Translations under genes and position numbers: made by a program
Notes under the pieces: model-generated
Databases searched by the model: none
What the model was told of the DNA's origin: nothing
What the model saw: only the letters and a program-made list of their open reading frames with translations
Shown here: positions 17,458 through 24,298 of the stretch, one piece after another
Position numbering within the stretch: position 1 is the stretch's first letter
Layout of the letters: every line of letters begins with the position of its first letter
Origin: Muribaculaceae bacterium
GTDB lineage: Bacteria; Bacteroidota; Bacteroidia; Bacteroidales; Muribaculaceae
Direction of reading: 5' to 3'
NCBI GenBank assembly: GCA_029068655.1
Contig: JAIECF010000252.1
Coordinates: forward strand, 1-46,362
DNA length: 46,362 nt

Positions 17458-18615
17458 ATGAAGAAATTTACACTTCTTAGTGCAGCCCTCGTGGTTGCTA
17501 TGGGCGCCAATGCCCAGCTTATGATCGACTGGAACGAAGAGGGCCAGTATGTCTTCCATGCAGAGGACTTCATCGCAGAGGGAAGCATCTCCTGGAGTGA
17601 GGATGAGGCCGCCTTCGTATGTGACGGAACAGGTGAAGGTAAGATCATGCTCAACCTTGACGGCAAGACAATAGATTTTTCCGAAGTTGCCAATATCGAT
17701 GTTAAGGGCAGCTGGGAATCAGGCGATGCTACCGGTGAATTTGGTCCCGGTGCCTGGGGTCCCGAAGACCCCCTCGCTTCCCTGTATATAAACGACGCAG
17801 TAAACGGGATGGTGAATGAATGGATGGGTAGCCGCTACGCCATCAACTATGCCGGCCTTGCCGACAAGGGAGACCACAACGGTGAGCCGTACTATTCATT
17901 CTCAACCAAGATCGACGCTTTCTATTTCAAGGCTCGTACTACTCAGGAGGGTGAGGGCGAAGAGGCTGTAATCACAGGTTCTGTACCCGGTCTTATTTTC
18001 CTTGATGAGGTGGTTCTGACTAAGCTCAAAGTTCAAGATCCTCAGGCTATTGCTCCCCTGTTCCATGTATGGGATGGCTTCGACGAGAATGCACAGATTG
18101 CAGCAGATCCTTCTACAATGGGCTTCGAAGATAATATTGGTAAGAACGTAATCGGTGGTGGTGCTGTTGTGCTTGGCAACGGCAGTGTGTCAGGTGAGCT
18201 TTATGCTGATCTTACTGGCTATGCCGGCATTTATGCTAAGGGAACTCCTGGACTTGGCCTTCGCCTGCTCTTCAACCGTCCTACTCCTACTGAAGGAATC
18301 ACGGAATGCAATCCTGTATTCGACGAGAACGGTGAATTTGAATTCTACTTCACAGAATTGACTAATAAGGAAATAGAGCTCTTTGGACAGGCTTATCCTT
18401 TTGTTCATCTTAATACAGTTAAATTGCCATGGGGTGACTATGAAGCTCCTGTCAAGATTCAGAAGTTCAACTTCATCGAAAAGGGTGGTGATGCTGTTGA
18501 GACTATCAATGGTGTAAAGGCAGCTGACGCAATCTATAACGTGTTCGGCCAGAAGGTTGACGAAAACTATCGTGGTATCGTCATCAAGAACGGTAAGAAG
18601 TTCATAAACAAGTAA
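17458..18615 (+). CDS. Secreted PUL protein of unknown function with C-terminal sorting-like tail
   Basis: I do not recognise the family. 385 residues; the signal peptide MKKFTLLSAALVVAMGANAQ has no lipobox. Two beta-rich halves (about 22-185 and 200-345) look like jelly-roll modules: the second contains LTGYAGIYAKGTPGLGLRLL, a pattern common in carbohydrate-binding modules. No catalytic motif can be seen. The last about 30 residues (IYNVFGQKVDENYRGIVIKN, then GKKFINK) resemble the end of type IX secretion C-terminal domains and the tails of the next two proteins. It lies between a hairpin and a strong terminator, so it may be expressed to a different level from its neighbours. A secreted or surface-bound glycan-binding protein is the most likely role. 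Confidence 0.75.
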   Translation: MKKFTLLSAALVVAMGANAQLMIDWNEEGQYVFHAEDFIAEGSISWSEDEAAFVCDGTGEGKIMLNLDGKTIDFSEVANIDVKGSWESGDATGEFGPGAWGPEDPLASLYINDAVNGMVNEWMGSRYAINYAGLADKGDHNGEPYYSFSTKIDAFYFKARTTQEGEGEEAVITGSVPGLIFLDEVVLTKLKVQDPQAIAPLFHVWDGFDENAQIAADPSTMGFEDNIGKNVIGGGAVVLGNGSVSGELYADLTGYAGIYAKGTPGLGLRLLFNRPTPTEGITECNPVFDENGEFEFYFTELTNKEIELFGQAYPFVHLNTVKLPWGDYEAPVKIQKFNFIEKGGDAVETINGVKAADAIYNVFGQKVDENYRGIVIKNGKKFINK

Positions 18616-18633
18616 TTTATGAATCCATAATAT

Positions 18634-18679
18634 AAGGGAGAGGGCTGAATCCCGATTCAGGGATTCCCTCTCCCTTTTT
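18634..18679 (+). terminator. Strong rho-independent terminator inside the PUL
   Basis: AAGGGAGAGGG (18634-18644) pairs with CCCTCTCCCTT (18666-18676), with an inner stem CTGAAT/ATTCAG, followed by five T. It ends the first transcription unit of the PUL and implies that the GH98 gene has its own promoter or depends on read-through. Confidence 0.88.
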
Positions 18680-18708
18680 CTCATTATTTTATCTCCTTTC
18701 CAATTCAT

Positions 18709-18743
18709 TTTAATCTTTAATCTTTAATAATTTATCTTTAATT
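18709..18743 (+). repeat. Five-copy heptamer array just before the GH98 start
   Basis: TTTAATC, TTTAATC, TTTAATA, ATTTATC, TTTAATT run in register and end 3 bp before the ATG at 18747. The array covers the region where the ribosome and possibly RNA polymerase bind. Heptamer arrays also occur before porX and porW in this window. Confidence 0.75.
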
Positions 18744-18746
18744 AAG

Positions 18747-21119
18747 ATGAAGTTACGGTTAATAATTATCTTTGCTCTGCTTTCAATGGCACTTTCATCG
18801 TTGAAAGCTTTTTCCGCCGAGATGCGGCGTCCGCTCTCTCCCCGGCAACCCATGTACATCTTCCATATAGATGTATGGAACAATGCCGACCCTCAGAAAG
18901 TAATAGACCTTGTGCCTGAAGACATGCTTCCTTACACGGTCTTCAATATATCCCTATCAGCTTCCCCCAGTGTTACAAAAGACGGTTTCCGTACAGCTCA
19001 ATCGTGGCTCCGAACTTGCGCAGAAAACCGTGTGTGGGCTTTGATACAGCCCGCCAGCGGCGGCCATTCATGGTTTTCCGACTATGATACGGAAGTCTAC
19101 CGTTATTTTTTTGAAAATTATCCAAATCTACTTGGATTTAACTATTGCGAACAGTTCTGGGGTGTTGACGATGCCGACGGGTTACATCCTTTCGGAAACA
19201 AAAGTCCTACGATAACTGACCGTATGAATCATTTTGTAAACCTTCTTGACCTTGCGGATGAGTTCGGCGGATATTTGGTGATCAGCAACTGTCTTGTGAT
19301 TCCGGAATGGGATTCAACTTCTCCGCTCACTATGTTCAAGCGTTACCCGGCTTTCGCCGAGGCTGCTAAGAAACATAAAGAGCATCTGATCTATTGCGAG
19401 AAATATACCACTTCCGGCAACTTCTACGATATGGAGAGTATGTGTCTCGGAGTGTTCCTATCAGATTATTGCGACAACTGGGGCATGCGATTTGACCAGT
19501 GCGGATATGTGGATCATGTCCATGACAATATGCCTAACGAGCAGAAGATGCCCCCGGCAATCGGAGGCATGACGATTCTCGAACATATGATGATGACAGG
19601 CCAGACCGTACAGGACGGACCGGAGCTCATCTGGAACCAATGCGTGCGTGCCCTCAGCGATGCCAAGACCGATGACGGATACAATACCCGTCGTTTTGAG
19701 TTCTATCCTCAGTTTCCTAACGTCTACATGGATGTCTGGCGTAAGTTCACCACCGATGGAGTAATACGAATCATGAATCGTCAGGAAGTGATTGACAGCA
19801 CAAAAATTGCTGTATATAATGATATTGATCAGAAGCAAACAACTAACAACTGGGAGGGACGTCGCTCACAAAGATATCTCTTCACCGGCCTTTATGCTCT
19901 TGACAACGGGACTTACGGCAATGATACTGTTTATTTGAAAAAGACCGGCAGATACACTACCATACCGACGATATTTGTCGATAATGGTGTGGAACTTGGA
20001 TTCAAGCGCGTTGTAAAGCAGAGCCGCTACTATAATGAATGGACAACAAATGAGGCAAAGATAGATGAATTCAATGCCCTTTTCGCTCCCCAGACCGACG
20101 ACGATCCCGAGACAAGCCTATACGTACGCAGTATTGACAACAACTGGCTCGTCTACAACAACAGTCAGTATGAGAAGCAGCGCAAGGTAGAGACTTCGAC
20201 AATCGCTCTGCGCTATAACTCATGTGATGCCGTCACCCTGACCATGCCGATGTATTCCTTTGGTCTCTTGACTGAAAAGGAAGATGGACTCGACATATAT
20301 CTGAACAACTACACGCACTTCAAGGGTCAGACCAATGACACCATCATCATTAAGGGATGCGTTTCTCAACCGACATATGAAGTAATTGAACGTGGAGATC
20401 ACAATGCCTCAGACGTAACTTCATCTTTTTCTGATGGTCAGCTTACCCTGATTGTAGCTCATAATGGCCCGCTCGACATCAATGTGAAATGTCAAGGACA
20501 GAACAGCGACCGTATGCAGGTACCCGAGTGGGAACGTACATATGGTTGCGAGGTACCGCCGGTATACCAGGGAACCCGCCAGTGGGAATGGGAAAATGCC
20601 GACTACGCGAGCATCGATAAGGCATGGAATGGAGCAGGACGCTCCGACATCCCGGGCTTTACCGCGTTGGGATATGTGTCTTATGGAACGTCCAATGGTG
20701 CTAAGCTACGCGACTATATCCGTATTGACGAGGCCGGCAGATATAAGATGGCGATCCGGTATCTCGCTCCTGAAGAAGAAGTAGACCGCGTGAATATCAC
20801 AGTCAACGGCAAGGTAGTGGCCCGTAATGTGAAATTCCCGAAGACAGACGAGAGCAATACGTGGGCTGAGACTTCCGTAGAGTTTGACCTTCCAGAAGGA
20901 GTAAATGAACTTGTATTCTCTTCAACAAAAAAACAGACAGCCAATCTCTATCTCGACAACTTCACCCTGACTCCCCTCAATCCTGACGCTGTAGAGAGCA
21001 TCCATGACAGCAACGCGACCAACGCATGCTACGACATTTTCGGACGCCGCGTAAATCCCGAGACTCTGCAGAAAGGGCAGATCTATATATTCAGCGGCAA
21101 GAAACACGTAGCCAAATAA
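18747..21119 (+). CDS. GH98-family glycoside hydrolase with C-terminal carbohydrate-binding module
   Basis: A secreted endo-acting glycanase of 790 residues. The signal peptide is about 1-24. The GH98 catalytic barrel (about 26-340) shows RRPLSPRQPMYIFHIDVWNN, NISLSASPS, WALIQPASGGHSWFSDYD and LLGFNYCEQFWGVDDADG, where E135 is the likely general acid. A beta domain follows (about 350-585), then a CBM6/35-like module (about 595-745) with YLDNFTLTPLN, and a C-terminal tail (YDIFGRRVNPETLQKGQIYI). Known GH98 enzymes are endo-beta-galactosidases that release blood-group A/B glycans and a Bacteroides endo-xylanase acting on complex xylan. The xus-like context favours xylan here, but mucin-type glycans are not excluded. 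It is the only evident glycoside hydrolase of the PUL inside the window. Confidence 0.87.
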   Translation: MKLRLIIIFALLSMALSSLKAFSAEMRRPLSPRQPMYIFHIDVWNNADPQKVIDLVPEDMLPYTVFNISLSASPSVTKDGFRTAQSWLRTCAENRVWALIQPASGGHSWFSDYDTEVYRYFFENYPNLLGFNYCEQFWGVDDADGLHPFGNKSPTITDRMNHFVNLLDLADEFGGYLVISNCLVIPEWDSTSPLTMFKRYPAFAEAAKKHKEHLIYCEKYTTSGNFYDMESMCLGVFLSDYCDNWGMRFDQCGYVDHVHDNMPNEQKMPPAIGGMTILEHMMMTGQTVQDGPELIWNQCVRALSDAKTDDGYNTRRFEFYPQFPNVYMDVWRKFTTDGVIRIMNRQEVIDSTKIAVYNDIDQKQTTNNWEGRRSQRYLFTGLYALDNGTYGNDTVYLKKTGRYTTIPTIFVDNGVELGFKRVVKQSRYYNEWTTNEAKIDEFNALFAPQTDDDPETSLYVRSIDNNWLVYNNSQYEKQRKVETSTIALRYNSCDAVTLTMPMYSFGLLTEKEDGLDIYLNNYTHFKGQTNDTIIIKGCVSQPTYEVIERGDHNASDVTSSFSDGQLTLIVAHNGPLDINVKCQGQNSDRMQVPEWERTYGCEVPPVYQGTRQWEWENADYASIDKAWNGAGRSDIPGFTALGYVSYGTSNGAKLRDYIRIDEAGRYKMAIRYLAPEEEVDRVNITVNGKVVARNVKFPKTDESNTWAETSVEFDLPEGVNELVFSSTKKQTANLYLDNFTLTPLNPDAVESIHDSNATNACYDIFGRRVNPETLQKGQIYIFSGKKHVAK

Positions 21120-21128
21120 TTGAAGAAT

Positions 21129-23165
21129 ATGAAGAAATTAATCACTCTTGCTCTCGTGATGATGGCTATCTTTTCGGTGTCTGCCGGTGCCGTCTGGAAG
21201 AAAGTCAATGTCAACGGAGCGGATCGCGATATAAAGGTGTATCTGCCCGAAAGCATGCGGGGCGGTGACGCTCTCGTGATCGCCTGCCACGGCATGAATC
21301 AGAGCGCCGACTGGCACGACAGCAATTCGAAGTGGGCCGCCGTAGCCGATACCGCCGGGTTCGCTCTCGTCTTTCCCGAAGGAATAAATCATGGATGGGA
21401 TATCGGCGGAAGCAGGGACGTGGATTTCGTCTGCGCCATCATCGACAAGATGGAGAAGGAGCACGGTATCAACCCGAGCCGCGTATATCTGACCGGTTTC
21501 TCGATGGGTGGTATGTTCACATACCACTGTGCCAACCGAATACCCGATAAAATCGCGGCTTTCGTGCCGGTGAGCGGATATCCGATGGGTGATAAAGGAG
21601 CCTATAGCGAGCGTCCGGTACCTATCATGCACGTCCACGGCACAGGCGATGACGTCTGCGTATTCAGTGGCGTCCAGCCTACACTTGACAACTGGATCAA
21701 GCGCAACGAATGTAATGCTGTAGAGAATCTGATAGATCCATATCCGGAAGGAAACCGCAATAAAGGCGCTAAGATGCACATCTGGGGTGACGGTCTTGAT
21801 GGAGTTGAGGTGCGTCTTCTCGAGTTCGCAGGTAAAGGACACTGGCAGTCCGAGGACCCTGGATATTGCCTTACAAGCATCGAGGCGTGGAATTTTATGA
21901 AGCGCTGGAGCCTGGGCCCGGACGCACCTAAAGTGAATGCGCTCGAACCGGAGAACGGTTCTTTCGATCTTCCGCTCGACGGCATGGAGATATCCCTGAC
22001 TTTCGACATGAATGTAGACGGATCGGAAGCGGAGGCTCAGTTAGTGAAAGAGGGCAAGCCTGTGTCGCTCGACGTGAAGAGCGAGGGGAGTGTGCTGACA
22101 CTCTCCGTACCTGAACTGGAACGCGGTGAATACGCTCTCTCGTTGCGCAACGTGAAAGGGGAAAATGGCGGAGTCTTGAAAGTTTTCAAGGCTACATACA
22201 CTTTCGGAGTGGAGGATGTAGGCGACGTGCCTCCCTACAATGAAGTGTTCAATCCAGACCTTCGTGCGGAGGAGAACAAGGTAGGAGAGGGCATACCCAC
22301 AGGATGGTACCGCATCAACACACGTGGCAACGGCGAGAAAGACGAGAAGATATCAGGAAGCGCGAACACTGGAGGCGCCCGCATGAAATATTTCATGCAG
22401 GGTGGCGACTTTGACGAGGGTTTCTATCTGAGCGCCCGCGACTACGACCGTTGTGAGATCACCTACGGCAAGTATGTCCCTGAACATGGACTGCACTTCG
22501 ACAAGGGTCGCTATGTGGCGACATTAAATTCCGTATACTGGAACAAAGGATCGCTCGACGGCAACGTAAAGTTTGACTTCACGGTGAAGTCACTTGACGG
22601 AACGGTGGTAGCAACTTTCCCCTCGCTCCCATCTACGGGAAACATGGACGAACAGCAAGGGCGCATCAGTGGATCCACATACCACTCGCTTGAATTCGAT
22701 ATTCCTGCAGACGGTGACTATACGGTGACCTACAGCATGACTTCCGGCTGGACAGCAGTAATCGTCGGAAACCTGAAGATCGCGACCGCCATGTCGACTG
22801 CAGAGAGATACAAGGGCACTTTCTTACGCACCCTCGCGGAAGCTAAGTCACTCTACGGGTCTATAGCCGGGGAAGACCTTGATAATCCTGACGCGGTGGG
22901 CTTGAAGGAATCCATTGACAGATACAATGGTCTCGTCTCTACGGCTCCATCGGTATATGAAGCGGCTACCGCCGAACTTAAGGAAGCTATGGAGAAGGCA
23001 GGATCACTTGCCGGAGTTTCTTCCATCGGAGCAGGAGACAGTGATATCGTCGCGATAGAGTATTATGATCTGTTCGGACGAAGGGCCAACCATCGTTCAG
23101 CGGGGGTTCTCGTGAAGAGAACCATCTACCGCGACGGCTCCGTCAGGTCGGAAAAAGTATTATAA
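21129..23165 (+). CDS. Secreted PHB-depolymerase/CE1-like esterase
   Basis: An alpha/beta-hydrolase of the polyhydroxybutyrate depolymerase/feruloyl esterase type, expected to remove ester groups (feruloyl or acetyl) from the glycan. I start it at the ATG at 21129, giving 678 residues and a clean signal peptide (MKKLITLALVMMAIFSVSAG); the in-frame TTG 9 bases upstream is less likely. The hydrolase domain (about 22-265) has the oxyanion block IACHGMNQSADW, nucleophile S125 in GFSMGG, a likely acid D174 or D175 in HGTGDD, and H238 in GKGHW. A bacterial Ig-like domain (about 272-365) and a beta-sandwich (about 375-560) follow, then a helical region and the tail YYDLFGRRANHRSAGVLVKR. The gene starts 9 bp after the GH98 stop, so the two enzymes are coexpressed. 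Together they fit removal of side-chain esters and backbone cleavage of a decorated xylan. Confidence 0.85.
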   Translation: MKKLITLALVMMAIFSVSAGAVWKKVNVNGADRDIKVYLPESMRGGDALVIACHGMNQSADWHDSNSKWAAVADTAGFALVFPEGINHGWDIGGSRDVDFVCAIIDKMEKEHGINPSRVYLTGFSMGGMFTYHCANRIPDKIAAFVPVSGYPMGDKGAYSERPVPIMHVHGTGDDVCVFSGVQPTLDNWIKRNECNAVENLIDPYPEGNRNKGAKMHIWGDGLDGVEVRLLEFAGKGHWQSEDPGYCLTSIEAWNFMKRWSLGPDAPKVNALEPENGSFDLPLDGMEISLTFDMNVDGSEAEAQLVKEGKPVSLDVKSEGSVLTLSVPELERGEYALSLRNVKGENGGVLKVFKATYTFGVEDVGDVPPYNEVFNPDLRAEENKVGEGIPTGWYRINTRGNGEKDEKISGSANTGGARMKYFMQGGDFDEGFYLSARDYDRCEITYGKYVPEHGLHFDKGRYVATLNSVYWNKGSLDGNVKFDFTVKSLDGTVVATFPSLPSTGNMDEQQGRISGSTYHSLEFDIPADGDYTVTYSMTSGWTAVIVGNLKIATAMSTAERYKGTFLRTLAEAKSLYGSIAGEDLDNPDAVGLKESIDRYNGLVSTAPSVYEAATAELKEAMEKAGSLAGVSSIGAGDSDIVAIEYYDLFGRRANHRSAGVLVKRTIYRDGSVRSEKVL

Positions 23166-23181
23166 GATTTATCTGAATATC

Positions 23182-23224
23182 GATTCCGCGGGTTCAGGCA
23201 TTTATAGCCGGAAGCCGCGGAATC
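23182..23224. terminator. Hairpin between convergent genes, possible bidirectional terminator
   Basis: GATTCCGCGG (23182-23191) pairs perfectly with CCGCGGAATC (23215-23224). It lies in the 68-bp gap between the convergent esterase and DUF4249 genes. T-runs are poor on both sides, so the strength is uncertain. Confidence 0.55.
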
Positions 23225-23233
23225 TCTATACAA

Positions 23234-24298
23234 TTATCTACTGTCTCTGCTGTCGATCTCGTAATGTTCGTCCATATACTTTCCGAAGTTTTCATTAAGG
23301 AACTCCTTGATGTCGATCCTAAATGTCACCGATGACTGCGCGGCCACTACTCCGGCTCCCGTAGATACGTTACTGTAGCCCCAGATCGGTTCGGCGAATC
23401 CCATATCGCTGAAATCTCCAAGGATTCCGTCGTAGTTCTGCCAGTAATACATAGCCCAATCGAAATAGCTTTTGGAGATGCTGAAGAGCGTTATGAAATA
23501 GCCGCAATCCATTAAATCGGTGCCGGGCTTCCAGTTTTCTGTCAGATATTCGCATTCATCAAACTGGAAATGAATTGTCCTGCATCCGCCTACAAAACTG
23601 TGGTCGGAGAAGAACGCTGCGCTTGGGAAATATCCTAATATTTCCTCGAACTCACTCACGGATTCATTAAAAATCGGGTCAGGAGTCCTTAAATATCCAT
23701 CATCGAATCGCTGAGAGGTAGGAGAGTCCGTATCCTCATACCGGCCATCGTCAGATTCATAATAACCGGAATCTACTGAATCGAAATAACTGAAAGAGTC
23801 GTAGCCAAGCCGATAGTACAGATTTCCTTCGGGACTCCCTTGCATATCCAAAGTGGCATCGATGTCAAATTTGATAGATCCTTTCAGACCCCATGGGGGA
23901 GTAACCGACGCTTTCCTGTTCTTGACCGCGAAAGTATAACCGATATCTTCAGTTGTAGGCGCATAAGGCACATCGACTTCCGCCTCGGCGCGGCCGTAGA
24001 CCGGGCTTTCAGCTTCGATCCGTATGTGGTCTCCCTCTTTGGGGAGATAATCTGCGTCAACACGATCACCGTTAGCGTAGATCTTAATCTCGGCATCCTT
24101 TACCTCATGGTATTTGGTGGAATACTCGTCGGTGTATATCCAAGTGTGGGTGACATTAACCTCTATGGGCTTCCCGGACGTGATCAGGGAGTTGAGGCAC
24201 AGCACGGGTTTTGTCTTGATTTTCGGGTCGAAATCTGTGAAGCACCCTGTCAAAAGAAAGGGGAGGAGGAATAAACATATTTTTCTTAGAATTGCCAT
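23234..24298 (-). CDS. DUF4249-family lipoprotein
   Basis: 354 residues; the lipoprotein signal ends in LLTGC (Cys19). The opening after the Cys (FTDFDPKIKTKPVLCLNSLI) and the beta-rich body with VNVTHTWIYTDEY and AEIKIYANGDRV fit the DUF4249 family, whose members are encoded next to STN-type TonB receptors and have no proven function. Its start overlaps the end of the receptor gene by 13 bp, so translation is probably coupled. It is the last gene of the sigma-factor operon. By analogy with SusD it could be a surface partner of the receptor; that is inference. Confidence 0.82.
   Translation of the reverse strand: MAILRKICLFLLPFLLTGCFTDFDPKIKTKPVLCLNSLITSGKPIEVNVTHTWIYTDEYSTKYHEVKDAEIKIYANGDRVDADYLPKEGDHIRIEAESPVYGRAEAEVDVPYAPTTEDIGYTFAVKNRKASVTPPWGLKGSIKFDIDATLDMQGSPEGNLYYRLGYDSFSYFDSVDSGYYESDDGRYEDTDSPTSQRFDDGYLRTPDPIFNESVSEFEEILGYFPSAAFFSDHSFVGGCRTIHFQFDECEYLTENWKPGTDLMDCGYFITLFSISKSYFDWAMYYWQNYDGILGDFSDMGFAEPIWGYSNVSTGAGVVAAQSSVTFRIDIKEFLNENFGKYMDEHYEIDSRDSR

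Noticed and set aside
21120-21128. TTG start of the esterase 9 bases before the ATG
   Set aside because: The ATG at 21129 gives an ordinary signal peptide; the TTG directly follows the GH98 stop and adds only three residues.
669-23165. The PUL as a recently acquired mobile island
   Set aside because: No transposase, integrase or flanking direct repeats were seen, and codon and base usage look like the neighbouring genes by eye.
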